A DNA stretch of 64,000 bases, taken from positions 15,473,309 to 15,537,308 of the forward strand of contig NC_037269.1 of NCBI RefSeq assembly GCF_000002425.4, given 5' to 3'. The translations under genes were made by a program, and so were the position numbers. Below, in pieces: positions 21,590-32,855 of the stretch (position 1 is its first letter; the number at the start of each line of letters is the position of its first letter). Source of the stretch: Physcomitrium patens (Eukaryota; Streptophyta; Bryopsida; Funariales; Funariaceae). The notes below the pieces were generated by a model. The model made no database searches. It was given only the letters and a program-made list of their open reading frames with translations, and was not told where the DNA came from.

Positions 21590-24240
21590 GGCTACTATCT
21601 TATTTGTGAAGAAAAAAGATGAATCTTTGTGAATGTATGTAGACTATTAAGAACTCAATAAGATCACCTTCAAGAATTGGTATCTTCTACCTTTGATTTC
21701 AAGACTTTTTGATCAATTTAATCAAGCAAACATCTATCTAAAAATAGATCTATAAAGAGTATATAATTTGATACGTATTAAAAAAAGAAATGAATGAAAA
21801 ATTATATTTTAAACCAAGTATGGATATTTTGAATATAATGCCATACTTTTTGGACTCACAAATGCACCAGCTACTTTTTAATATCTAATGAAAGATATTT
21901 TTCAAGAATTTCTTAATGATTTTATCATTTATTATTTAGACAACATCTTCATCTACTCTAAGAATATAGAAGAGCATAAAGTTCATGTTCGTCATGTGTT
22001 ACAAAAACTTAGTAATACAGGATTATATACAAAATTAAAAAAGTATGTATTCCACACTATTCAAGTTGATTTTCTAGGATATATCATTTTCAATGAAGGA
22101 TTAATCATGGATCCAAAGAAGGTCCAAACTATCATAGATTAAAAGATTCTAAGAACAATAAAAGACATGAAATGTTTTTTGAGCTTTGTCAAATACTATT
22201 AGATCTTTATCAAGAATTTTTCTCAAGTTGCGGTTCCACTTATACATTTGACTTGTAAAGACAAACTTGAGTGGAGTAAAGAAGCCAAAGCATTGTTTGA
22301 TGCTTAAAAAAAGGACTTTACTTCTATACCAATCTTGTATCATGTCGATTTCTCCAAGATATTTTTTAAGGAAATAAATGCATCAGATTTTGCCTTAGGT
22401 GCAATATTATCACAAATGGGAGTATATGACAAACTCCATCTAATTGCTTTCTATTCTAAAAAAATTTCAGCAATCGAGATTAATTATGAGATCTATAACA
22501 AAGAGCTCCTTGCAATCGTGGATTCATTTTAAGAAAGATATCATTATTTAGAAGGCGCCTTGAGTCTAGTCATTGTATATACAAATTACAAGAATCTAAA
22601 GTATTTTATGTCAATACGTGTTTTAAATTGTCACCAAGTTTGTTGCAGCATGTCTTTATTAAGACTTGATTTTAAGATCACTTATTGATGTAGAAAATAA
22701 CAAGGTTTGTTAGATGCCCTTTCTAGATGTTCTTATCTTATATCAAAAGAAAGAGATGCATCTTTTGATCAACAAAGAATTATTCTCTTGAAGTTGGAAT
22801 ATTTTCACCTGAAGTAATAAAATGAATATTAACCATTGATTCAATATTTATCAAGGAAATTCTATCAAGTATGTCCTTTGATCCTTTTCTTTATGATATC
22901 AAGAATAAAACTTTTAATTCTCATGATATTTCTAAGTTGGAGTTTAAGAATAATATACTCTATTTTGAGGGACAATTATATATTCCAAAAGGTAGAGCAC
23001 AATTATGTGTTCTTCAAACTTGTCATGGCTTTTTAGCAACTACACATTTTAGATACAACAAGAAATTAGAGCTAGTATCAAGAGATTTTTGGTGGCCTCA
23101 AATATGAAAGGAGTCAAAGACTTTATAAAATCATATGATATTTGTTCAAGATCTAAAATTCCTCGCCATTTACTTTTTGGACTTCTTCAACCATTACCTA
23201 TTTCAAAACAATGATGGTCTTCTATTTTTATGGATTTTATTATGGATCTTTTAATCCTAAGTTTGTATGATTTTATATTCGTGATAATAGATTGTTTTAC
23301 AAAGATGGCACATTTTGTACTATGTATAAAATCTATTATAGGTTAAAAAATGACTAATTTTTTTCTTAACAACATCTTTCACTATCACAAATTGTCTAAA
23401 GATATTATATCAAATAGGGGGATTTAATTTATATCAAGATTTTGTAGAATCCTTTTCAAGATTGTAAAAGTAGATATAAAGCTCTTTTTGACTTTTCATA
23501 CGTAAACTAATAGGCAAATAAAACAAGTGAATTAAATTTTGGAGCAATACTTGAGGTATACCATCAATTATCATCAAGATGATTGAACAACTCTTTTATC
23601 ATTAATAGAGTTTTCATACAATAATTCGATAGATTCTTCTACTAAATAAATACCTTTTTTTGCTAACTATGGTTATCATTTATAATTTGATACTTTTGAC
23701 CTTTTAAAAGTTAATATTTTCGTGGCAAAACATTTGGCAAATTGTTTGTCAGAGCAATATGCAACAATGAAGGTACAAGTAAAGGAATCTCAATAACAAC
23801 AAAAAAATAATATGGATGCCTATTAGAAAGAACAACTACAATTCAATATAGTTGATAAGGTATGGCTACTTTGCTATAATATCAAGACTACTTGTCTTTG
23901 TGATAAGTTGGACTATTATAAGCTTGGACCTTTTCCTATTAGTAAACAAGTTAATCTTATTGCTTATCAATTATATCTACTAGAGTCTATAAAAATCCAC
24001 CTCATATTTCATGTGTCTCTTCTTAAGCCATATAAGACAACAAATATCTCCGAAAGAAGAAAAATGCCACTTCTTCTTATAAAAGTGGATAATAATCAAG
24101 AGTTTCAAGTAGAAGAAATCTTAGATGCAAGGCATCATCAAAATAGGTTAGAATATCTTGTTCATTGCTATAGATATGATATTAGAAAATACACATAGGA
24201 GCTAGCAAAGAATCTTATAAATGCAAATTTTTTTATTAAT
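21590..24240 (+). pseudogene. Element E RT, RNase H, integrase and chromodomain
   Basis: RT text from 21590, with a YYLDNIFIYSK box near 21930 (YLDD changed to YLDN) and LGYIIFNEGLIMDPKKV. RNase H (22335-22532) has NASDFALGAILSQMG and IYNKELLAIVDSF, the same as in element A apart from a few residues. Integrase fragments run 22871-23880 with HFRYNKKLELVSRDFWW. The chromodomain is near 24100-24200 (FQVEEILDARH, then LEYLVHCYRYD). Many stops and frameshifts; not functional. Confidence 0.8.
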
Positions 24241-24365
24241 GATATCCATCAAAATCAAGATGAAGAAAAGTAACTCTTTGCTTTAAAAGAAATAAAATCA
24301 AAGAAAGATAATACTCTATCTTCAATATTTTTTTGTAGCTTTTGTGTATTTATGATATTAAGAAG

Positions 24366-24760
24366 ATGGAATACCAATAATCAAGAGATTCAATTCAAGA
24401 GCTTTCATTTGTAGACTTAGTAGATAAGATATAGCAATTATCTTAACCTTTAAGATAACATAATTAAGATGAAGATCCTTAAGAATGACATGTCTTTCCT
24501 CAAATAGATGGCGAGATACAACATGTTTGATATCATGACCTTGGAAGAGACTCCTAATGTTTGGTGATTTTATTAGAGGTAGGAACAATTCCTGACGGTA
24601 TTCTAAATATTTTATTTTGAAAAAAGTTATAAAGGTATCAACAACAATTAAATAATAGGGTTCTCTTCTCATCCTAGTATGAGACATTATTGATGGCTAA
24701 GAGACCTATCAACCATCTTCAAAGAGAATAAAGATTAAAGTAAATGGTAAATATAATTCG
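24366..24760 (+). pseudogene. Element E copy of the accessory ORF (ORF3)
   Basis: Begins at an ATG placed like that of element A, with MEYQ, then LS-P-R, DEDP, CLVILLE and a HY-WL-RDL end, interrupted by many stops. Position-by-position agreement with A is partial (DEEPP, SLVIVFE, HYRWL), but order and spacing match. It is almost certainly the same gene in a decayed state. Function unknown. Confidence 0.5.
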
Positions 24761-24829
24761 TTGAATTTTAAATTTTTTCAACATTTCAAGACCACTCCTC
24801 GTGAAATTCATCCCTAGAAGGGAGGATCA

Positions 24830-25351
24830 TATCACGGATATACATAAGTACTTTAATAAATACCTATATGATTATGTAGAAGTAGGTAAAAATAGATAAA
24901 AGTAGATTAATTTTATAATACCTTTTAAAAAAGCTTCTTAGAAGCTTAATAGATGTTTTTTTGACTTTACATATGTTTGTAGTTGATTGGTAGGTTAGAA
25001 ACTTGGTCAATAAATTAACCATGTATTGATAGCTTACAAAAGAAGGTAACTATGTGGCACTCATATAGAAAACTTGCCTTGTAAGTTAAGATATATATCT
25101 TGTAAAGTCAACATGTTTTGGAGGTCTTATAAAATATTGCCACATAGTTCTTAATTAAGAATATATATGGAGGCAAGAGTGAAGTCTTCTTCACTCTTGT
25201 CAATGCCTTTCTAGTCCTTAGTCTTATTTCAAGTCTTGTCTTTAGCAATAGCTATTCTAGTTCAATAATATATCATCTTTGAGTGATTTTTAGTTCTTAT
25301 TATTATCATAAGAGTGTTTTGAGGATTTTTTTTTTAAGATTCACGTCCTCA
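24830..25351 (+). repeat. Element E LTR, first copy
   Basis: About 520 bp, preceded by the purine tract AGAAGGGAGGATCA. The start TATCACGGATATACATAAG matches TGTCACGAACATATA of element H with a G-to-A change in the first dinucleotide. It shares blocks with the LTRs at 48134, 55556 and 25839, such as GGAGGTCTTATAAAA and GAAGxCTTCTTCACTCTTGTCAAT, and ends CACGTCCTCA. Confidence 0.75.
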
Positions 25352-25838
25352 ATAATATGGTTACTTTGTCGCAATATCAAGACTACTTGTCTTTATAACA
25401 AATTGGACTATTATAGGCTTAGACCTTTTTATATATATGAACAAGTCAATCCTATTGCTTATCAATTATATCTACTAAAGTCTATGAAGATCCATCCCAT
25501 ATTCCATGAATCTCTTCTTCAGCTATATAAGACATTGAATATCTTAGAAAGAAGATAAATGCCACCTCTTCCTATAAAAGTGAATAATAATCAAGTATTT
25601 AAGGTAGAGGAAGTCTTAGATTCAAGAAAACATTGAAATAGGTTGGAATATTTTATTCATTGGTGTGGATATGATATTAGTGAATACACATCGAAGCCAA
25701 CAAAAAATCTTACAAATATAGCAAAGATGGTTGAGTCTTATGAATGATGACATCCATGAAAACTAAGATGAAGAATTATAAGATTTATGAAAGATGATGA
25801 CCGCTCCTTATAGATCTCATCCTTAAAAAAGGAATTAA
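25352..25838 (+). pseudogene. Element E second internal fragment: integrase end and chromodomain
   Basis: Starts directly after an LTR with text equivalent to 23865 onward (the same TATCAAGACTACTTGTCTTT block) and runs through a degraded chromodomain to the next LTR. Everything between the 5' LTR and the integrase end is missing, so this is a deletion derivative. Confidence 0.7.
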
Positions 25839-26032
25839 TGTTATGGACATATACATTTATTCCAATAGTTACTTATATAATCACGTAGATGTAAATAAAT
25901 ATAAATTAATTTCATAATATCTTTTAGAGAAGCTACTTAAAAGCTTTATAGACATAATTTTGACTTTGTAAATGTTTTTAATTGATTGGTAGGTTAAAAA
26001 CTTAGTCAATAAGTTAATTATATATCACACGT
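25839..26032 (+). repeat. Element E second LTR, left part
   Basis: Starts TGTTATGGACATATACATTTATTCC and matches the first 190 bp of the E/H LTR family. It is cut at 26032 by solo LTR F and resumes at 27713. Confidence 0.7.
26029..26032. repeat. Target-site duplication of solo LTR F (left, ACGT)
   Basis: ACGT before TGTCAT at 26033 is repeated at 27709-27712 directly after GACA. Confidence 0.8.
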
Positions 26033-27708
26033 TGTCATAATACATGAAATCTTGTATAAGAATGCTTTGGGCACCTGGTTGTCAAAGGTAGAATGGAAAT
26101 TGCTACAAAAAAATCCTAATTTTTATAGAATATTATTAATGCTAAACAAGCTTTAATCAAATTCAAAGAAACTTCAAAAGAATTACAAAGAAAAAATAAG
26201 AAATCTTAAATAAATATTAGAATAATTACAAATATATCTCAAATACATCTCAATTCAATTTTAATTTAATCCTAATTGAAATCGTATTGGACTTCATTCA
26301 AACTTTAGGCCAAAAATTAACTAAATCTTAAATCCTAAACAAACTCAAATAAAATCCTAAACCAAATTTTTAATTCTAAATCAAATCCTAATCAAACTAT
26401 AAATCCTAAATCAAATCCTAACCAAATCCTAAATCCTAAACCAAATTCTGAACCTTGAATTAAATCCTAATCCTAAATCAAATCCTAACCAAATCCTAAT
26501 CCTAAATCAAATCCTAACCAAACCCTAAACCCTAAATCAAATCTTGACCAAATCCTTACTCCTAAACCCCAAATCAAATCCTAATCCTAAATCAAATCCT
26601 AATCAAATCTTAATCCTAAATGAAATCCTAATCAAATCCTAATCTTAAAACAAATCCTAACCAAACCCTAAACCCTAAACCAAATCCTAGTAATTTCTAT
26701 AAAAGATTTAAATCTCAATAATTAATGAATGAACCTTTGATCTTAACTCAAAATCTTTACACTTCTTAAAAACTAAGTTGAAAATAAGCACAAAAAATTT
26801 GAAAATAATCAAAATTACCAAATAGATGATAACCTCAAAAACGTGCTCGGATATTAGATGGCCTCCTTTTCAAACCTTGATGCCAAACTCCCACAACCAA
26901 TATCTCTCTTTTTCACCATTCGATTGATCTCAAACTTTTTACATACATAGAAAAACAAGTCTACTATCCTTACTTATAAATTTTACTCCAATGCAACTAA
27001 TAGATTGCAAGAAATCTTAAAAACCCTCACTGGACCTAAAATTCCACTTTCTAAGACCTTGACCCACTTAAACCTCAATAACCCTCAATCCAACCATTAG
27101 ATCAAGCTAAAATTTACAACACATATTAAGCAAAATTATAATCTATTACAAAATTCTTGAAATCGCCTAAATCGTCAATTGTATTTTATTTCACAAAACC
27201 CAAGTCATCCAAAAACAAACTTGACTTTGTCAAGCTCTTACAAAATCATTACAAATCCAAATCACCCAAAACCAATGCTTGTAAAAATCCTATTCAGTCT
27301 GCTATCAAATCCCACTCTTTTATTTGCAAAAGAACCCTAGAGTCATCATCAAGACTTGATTTTGTGCCTTATGATCTCATTTCGACCTAGGTTGCTAACC
27401 GGCCCTCCTTCGGTATCAATATCTAGTTTTTCTAGGTAATTTTTGCTAGAATTTACTCTTAACTTCCTTCTAAAGATGTCTATATTATTTATTTTTCCAA
27501 TCTACTTTGTTTTGTCTTATTTATGGTCCTACAAAGTAAGTAGAAGACACCTTTTTAAAAAGGCAGCATTGATACCTTTTTGTTTTACTACCCTTTTGAC
27601 TATTAACTATATTTCTAAGATAATTTGCTCTAATACTTTGAACTAAGATCTCCTACATTATAATAATTTCTATACTCTTTCACCTATTAGTCATGTTACA
27701 TCATGACA
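26033..27708 (-). repeat. Solo LTR F of the B/C superfamily
   Basis: 1,676 bp with ends TGTCATAATACATG and CATCATGACA. The first 70 bp align with the B LTR (TGTCGTATTACATG, GGGCGTCTGG, AAGGTAGTATGGAGATT), and the last 30 bp align with CACTGTATACTCGTGTTACAACACGACA. No internal genes lie between the ends, so it is a solo LTR, left by recombination between two LTRs. The middle contains a telomere-like repeat field not present in B or C. A perfect 4-bp duplication flanks it. Confidence 0.85.
26300..26690. repeat. Telomere-like degenerate repeat field inside LTR F
   Basis: About 390 bp made of variants of AAATCCTAA, AACCAAATCCTAA and TAAACCCTAAA, including runs such as CCAAACCCTAAACCCTAAA. The unit resembles the plant telomere repeat CCCTAAA but is irregular, with 7-, 11- and 18-bp spacings. 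A more decayed version lies in the related solo LTR at about 52300-52720. Confidence 0.75.
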
Positions 27709-27712
27709 ACGT
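27709..27712. repeat. Target-site duplication of solo LTR F (right, ACGT)
   Basis: Direct copy of 26029-26032. Confidence 0.8.
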
Positions 27713-28055
27713 GTTGGTAACTTGTAGAACAAGCTAGCTATATGGCACGCATATAGAAAGCTTGCCTTATAAGTTAAGATATATGTCTAGCAAAGTCAAC
27801 ACATATTGGACGTCTTATAGAAGTTTTCTACAAAGCTCCTACTTAAATAATATATATGGAGGCAAGAGTAAAGCCTTCTTCAGTCTTGTCAATACGTTTA
27901 TAATTTTTAGTCTTGTTTGAAGATTTTCTAGTCTTTTTATCTTTAGCAATAGCCATTCTAATTCAATATATTATTATCTTTGAGTGATTTCTTAGTCTTT
28001 TCAAGTGATATAAGAGTGTATTGGGATTTTTTTTCTTTGAGATTCATATCTTTGA
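27713..28055 (+). repeat. Element E second LTR, right part
   Basis: Resumes the LTR interrupted at 26032 (TTGGTAACTTGTAGAACAAGC) and ends near GATTCATATCTTTGA, matching the LTR ends at 25351 and 56086. Confidence 0.7.
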
Positions 28056-28926
28056 TATTGGAGTACCTCTTTTACTAACTTTGATGGTAATATTCTAAAG
28101 CCAAAATTTCTTAATTTCATCGTTTAATAAGTCTAAAAAAATTTATAATTATTGAAAATCAAGTTAATTACATGTGTAAAAAAGTTTCTTTTAATCCAAC
28201 AAGTGAATTGAAAAATATCTTAGAAATCCTCACTAGTCTTCTAAATCCCAAATCTTAAGACCTTAATATGTTTGAGCTTTAATAAACTTTGAATAAACTA
28301 TTAGATCAAGCTCAAACTTGCAATACAAATTATGCATAATTATGATCACTCAATCACAAAATTTTAGTAATAGATCATCTATAAATTTCATACAATTGTC
28401 TAAAGTAAAATCTCTTTAAAATTTTTAAAATTCAAAATGACTTGAAAAAAAACCTAACTTTGCAAAGTCTTCAAAAAATTGTTAAATACTCAAATCATTT
28501 GAATTAAATGCTTAAAGTACTTATCTCTTGTTTGCTCTTAAATCTTGTCTTCAATCAACTAAAGAACTTTAGAGTTGCTATAGGTGTATAGTTTTATGCC
28601 TCTAAGTTTGATTTTGACCTTAATTCACAACTTGTCTTTTTTGAGTATCAATTTTTTATATTTTTATGTAATTTTTACTAAAACTTATTTATAATTTTTT
28701 TAAATATGCCTATATTAATTATTTATTTTATTTACTTTTATTTGGCTTATTTATGACTCTATAGAATAAATAGAATCTTTTCTATAAAAAAGTAGTAATA
28801 AGACTAAAGTTTTTACTACCTTCCTATTTTTCATCTATGTTTTCTTACTCTATCTTTCTATTAGGCTCTTCTATAATAACATCCATATTTTTATTTTTCA
28901 CCATATAGTCATATTATCACATAACA
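28056..28926 (-). repeat. Truncated LTR G of the B/C superfamily
   Basis: Matches the second half of solo LTR F (about 26856-27708) in the same orientation: the block TTAGATCAAGCTCAAACTTGCAATACA, the segment with GAGTATCAATTTTT, and the end TAGTCATATTATCACATAACA. The first half, including the telomere-like field, is absent. Confidence 0.7.
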
Positions 28927-29340
28927 ATATTTTACTTATAAAATTTAGAAAAATACCAATTTTGTAGAAAAACAAACTATAGTCTACAGTGGTAATAGTG
29001 ACTACCAAAGTAGAGTACAAATCTATTAGCAATACAATGAAATATATTGCATAGACATGTTTGTTACTGCACAACTTCAAAGTAAATATTACAGAGCTTA
29101 TTCCTTTACAATGCAATAATCTCAATGCCACAAAATTTATTGAAAATTCCAGAAGTGCATACCAAGACTAAATACATTAAAATCCAACATCATTTTATCA
29201 TAGAAAAGACAACATCAAACGAAATTTATACAGTACAAAATTCAACAAAAGAGCATAAAATTGATATTCTTACTAAACCATTAGAAAAAAACTAAATTCT
29301 TACAAAAAAATCAAAGAAATTATACTCAAAGCAATAGGTA
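28927..29340 (+). pseudogene. Element I copia RNase H (broken)
   Basis: Frames give PILWKNKL, then VEYKSISNTMKYI, then the diagnostic HTKTKYIKIQHHFIIEK and KEHKIDILTKPLEKN, the end of the copia RNase H domain. Several stops and frame changes occur. The same motifs are readable on the - strand at about 37080-37560 in element J. Confidence 0.75.
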
Positions 29341-29992
29341 GTGTGTTATCCACAATCAACCCTGATCTATGATTTACCAATCAAAGCACTTACATTGCCA
29401 CCATCTTTGCATGGAACTATATCAATCATATCTTACAAAAATATTATTTTATTTTAAAATAATTAAAAGATCTTCATTAATCATACTTTAGAAAGCCAAT
29501 AGATTATCTTAATAGTGATTATAAGTAGACTTCACTTTTAAATCCCTCCAAGCCACTTACTAAAGATATCTAATTCTATTAATCCTTATAAATTCTATTA
29601 CTATCCATTCTAATGTCACTATCTATTCTTATGTCAATTCAACCTTAGAATACCAACTCTTGTTCATCCTACAAAGATGGAGCAATATAGATGATTCAGG
29701 TTTTTGCTTCAACTTCAACCATATATACTTCTTTATCAAGGCATTGGAAAGTGCAAGCAAGAGAGCACCTTTCACTTTGAAGTCTTTGCAATGAATACAT
29801 TCATATCCAACAATCATCTCAACAACAAATTTGTAAGCTATCCATGCCAAAGGTTGAAGAAGTAGCCAAAGTATCCACAGGAGCACACCTATAATCCCAA
29901 GTGTCCTTTTGATGTCCAAGAACAACAACATTACACCTCAAGCTCAAGGGAGAGTGCACTTATCACACCAACTGTGATGATGTGAAGGAGAG

Positions 29993-30246
29993 TGTTGGAG
30001 CACATCATCACAAAAGAAAATGATAAGGTCATCCAGAAGCGATCTAACTCAACAAATTGCAAATATACCCTGGGAATAGAATAAACTTGAGGTTCATCTC
30101 TTTTAGTACAGAATAATATGGAGGTAACTCTGAGTAGCAATGTAGTATGTAAACGAGTACTCTCATGTGTATTAATCAATACAAGCATTCTGCCTTATTT
30201 CTTTCTACGTCTGGTGGTAAACATACTGTAGTCTGTTGATACAACA
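29993..30246 (+). repeat. Element I 3' LTR
   Basis: 254 bp, TGTTGGAGCACATC to GTTGATACAACA. It aligns with the 5' LTR of element J (57748-58015, reversed) through AGATCTAACTCAAxAAATT and TAAACTTGAG blocks. A purine tract (CAAGCTCAAGGGAGAG) lies some 40 bp upstream. Confidence 0.7.
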
Positions 30247-30286
30247 ATTTCAAGTATCTAGAATCAAAGTGTTTGGTGTGCAAAAA

Positions 30287-30412
30287 CTACAGAGATTCTG
30301 TCTCCTGCTGCATGATGTTAGTTGCCGTTGGATCTACGAACTCGACCTTCCGTCTTGCACAGACAGGACAGGTCGATTTTGAACTGCACACCCAGGCTTG
30401 TGCACGAATTGA
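30287..30412 (-). pseudogene. Possible terminal exon of a RING-type protein
   Basis: A - strand frame ending at TAG (30289-30287) reads AWVCSSKSTCPVCARRKVEF, then 18 more residues. A Trp followed by CPVC is typical of the last zinc ligands of RING fingers. I found no upstream exon with the remaining ligands, so this may be a fragment or coincidence. It lies immediately after the copia LTR, where a truncated gene end would be plausible. Confidence 0.2.
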
Positions 30413-31269
30413 TGTAAGAGTAGCCTCTTTGCGTTGTTATGGGGAAAAAATCCTTGATACTGATCACCCCCATCCCCCCCCACCGCACCTGCACATAATG
30501 TTTATCCGTTTCAGCAGGGAAGCTCTCGGGTGGTGGAATCTGAAGGAGGGTGCAGGAGGGCTTGGCATTTGCAAGCTAGTTCAGTTTTGATTTCAAACTT
30601 GTGTTACCAATGAGGGAGTTTCAAACTAGGAGAATTGGTGGAGGGGAGGAATTGTTTTTGACAAATAAGAGACCAGCTACATATTATCAACATGGAATCC
30701 ATTAGAAGACTTATCTTCCTGTAGAGAGAGAAAGGAGAAAAATAGAACTTAATTTTTTACAAAATATTAAATATTTTGTAGATATATATTAATGGAAGGC
30801 ATACAAAACTGTTGGTTTTAATCTTGTCCATACTTCAGATTGCCAATGGAATATATTCTCTAGTAAAACCAAATATTTTTCTTCAAGGAAGTCAATTGCC
30901 CATTCATTCAGTGTGTTCTAATTGGCTCGACCGCATTGGTTTTCTTTAGAGGTTTCCTACATGGGATCTTCCTCTCGTCTAAAGCCCAGAGTTGTGACCC
31001 AAAAACATCGAGGTGAAAAGGAAGTCCGCTACAATCCAGCAATTATCGAACAATTTCTAAAAAACTAAGCTGCAAACTGAATCATGATTCCTGTTAAAAG
31101 TTTTGGTAACCAATTCGTTACGCACTCTGTGCAAGTAAACTATCTTCCTGACGGCGTTTCTTCATGAGGGAAGCTTGGATCTATGTCAGCAATAGCTACG
31201 TCCTACTGAGATCGATTATCATCTCTGAGAGTAAAACATTCTTTACAGAGGAAATGCGTTTCGCATGGG
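30413..31269. other. Interval without a supported gene
   Basis: GC-richer than the transposon blocks, including a C-run near 30466-30483. A 35-codon + strand frame from the ATG at 30959 follows a plausible acceptor (TTTTCTTTAG) but has no partner exon. Part of the interval may be the 3' untranslated region of the thioesterase gene. Confidence 0.4.
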
Positions 31270-32855
31270 TTAGCAATTTAGTGGATCACTACGTCGTCGC
31301 CACTTCGTCATGCCACGCAGAATCTCCTGATTGCTTGAGTCTTGTTTCCGCAGGAGATGGACATACTCACATGGTCGTGAAGGATCCGAATCGTTTCCTT
31401 GGATGTCCATTTTGGAGTTCGTCAGAGATTCCACAACGTCGGTGCTGTGGCATTCTCGACGATATTCCAACGATATGCTCGCCAGAACATGTTTTTCCAT
31501 GTGCTCGACAGGGACACTCTGCAACAACAACAGCCACAATGAATCAGTCAGGTTTCCGTTTCTCAAATTTCTCAAATGCCAAAAGAAAATTTGAAACAGG
31601 GTCGAGTGCTTCGGAGACTCACATCCAGTACCCAGTTGATGTACTTAAGGTTGTTCACGTGCTGGTTCATGTCGAGATCCGCCGTCGTGGATTTGAGATG
31701 CGATCGTCGATTCTCGGCTGTTGTGTTGTCAAGTTTAGTGATTCTCGGCGATTCTTCGTCCTCGCGGAACGAAGACGGGTAATCGTCCATGAAGCAAGGC
31801 ACTATCTCTGCTCGCACTTCGTCGGGGATTTTGGACAATCGACGCGTAACACCATCCATCATGCACCAAGTACTGGTTGCTCGAGCAAGCACTTCGTCCG
31901 TTTGATAGGAACGCATAATCCAGTCACGCTGCATTCCATTCTTCCCCGCGTGTGCGACCCAGGTGTCGATCTCCACAACCTCCGGCCTGTGCACGAAAGC
32001 TCATCGCATGAGACGAAAGTTTCTGAAAGTATTAAAGATTAGTGCTGAGATCAGGAGTTGCAGCCTGATAGTTCTATACACAATAAGAATTTAGAGATTT
32101 TTCGTGCATGATTTCACAAAAATAAAAAATAAAAAAGAATAAAAGGACCCACTTGAGAAAAAAATCATTTACCAGACGGGGTATCGATTAACTTCCACTT
32201 TCATTTTGGTGACGACCCATATAAGTCCTAAACGATTCATGGCTCGAGTGGCGCCGAACCCATCGCCGGCGATCCCCAAGAGCTGCACGTGATTCAGTGC
32301 CGTTTCCTGGAATAAACTGAAAATTTCTCTGATTGACATCAACCTGTCCGGGCCGACTTCGTAAGAACGAACTACGAAAATCTGTCTATACATCAAGGAG
32401 TTGTCAACAAAGCCACCCTGACGCAGCTGGTGCAACGGTACCATTTCTCTTCTCATTTTCTCCGCGTCCTGCGTCAAGATTCGAGGCTTCTTCAGCTCAG
32501 CATGAGTGCTTGACGCCTCTTGCACAGATTTTGAAAACTGCATGCTCGCCGAGGTTGAAATTAACACGCACTCCGCCATGCGACTGCTGTGGGTAATCTG
32601 GGAACGAGCGGTATTGAAATCGTCCGGCACCCGACCGAATGCCATCAGTGAGCCTTCATTGAGGCCCGTAGGCTCGATCTGCACCGCACTCACCTTGCAA
32701 CACTTCATCCTTCGGCACTGCAGGCTATTCAATAATCTCGGTGGTGAAGAGTCTTTTAATCTCAAATATATGGAGCTCCTCTCTGCAGTTGACGTGAGCT
32801 TTGTCTTCACAGATGTAGAGGAAAGCGCAAGAACGTCCATTGTGTACAATAACAT
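31270..32855 (-). CDS. Acyl-ACP thioesterase, FatB-like (three exons)
   Basis: Releases free fatty acids from acyl-ACP in the plastid stroma, ending de novo chain extension. Exons on the - strand: 32855-32173, 31986-31623, 31518-31270, with GT-AG introns of 186 and 104 bp. The first donor CTG|GTAAAT splits a Trp codon. The model gives 431 residues. The N-terminal 60 or so residues are Ser/Thr/Arg-rich, as in a transit peptide; start choice is between ATGs at 32855 and 32840. The thioesterase region begins near residue 155 (FVVRSYEVG, FQETALNHV, GDGFGAT, LIWVVTKM), then TWVAHAGKNGMQRDW and RRLSKIPDEVR. Catalytic D333, N335, H337 (DMNQHVNN), E371 and C372 (YRREC) keep the spacing known for FatB. 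The body is closest to FatB, DLDMNQHVNN is more FatA-like, and FatB's usual hydrophobic N-terminal segment is not seen. All key residues are intact. Confidence 0.9.

Larger units (their letters stand above)
21590..28055 (+). mobile_element. Element E: degraded chromovirus related to A, 5' truncated
   Basis: Begins mid-pol directly after element D's LTR and reads RT, RNase H, integrase, chromodomain and accessory ORF, then an LTR (24830-25351), a second partial integrase/chromodomain segment (25352-25838) and a second LTR (25839-28055, cut by solo LTR F). Protein text parallels element A throughout but stops are abundant. The LTR / short internal / LTR end looks like an internal deletion or LTR recombination between two copies. 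Confidence 0.8.
28927..30246 (+). mobile_element. Element I: 3' end of a Ty1/copia retrotransposon
   Basis: Copia RNase H sequence, then about 660 bp of downstream sequence, then a 3' LTR of 254 bp. The same family forms element J on the opposite strand (36450-58015), with alignable blocks at 29350-29880 and at 36450-36990 reversed. The 5' part is missing; the left end abuts LTR G. Confidence 0.75.

Noticed and set aside
26300..26690. True interstitial telomere
   Set aside because: Units are irregular and mostly AAATCCTAA; the field is internal to an LTR, so it is an LTR repeat rather than a telomere fusion site.
26300..26690. CRISPR-like array
   Set aside because: Spacing is irregular, units overlap and the DNA is clearly plant nuclear.
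30959..31066. 35-codon + strand frame preceded by an acceptor-like sequence
   Set aside because: Too short and no partner exon found.
31164..32042. 292-codon open frame on the + strand
   Set aside because: It is antisense to exons 2 and 3 of the thioesterase, whose - strand reading has clear family motifs and proper splice sites.
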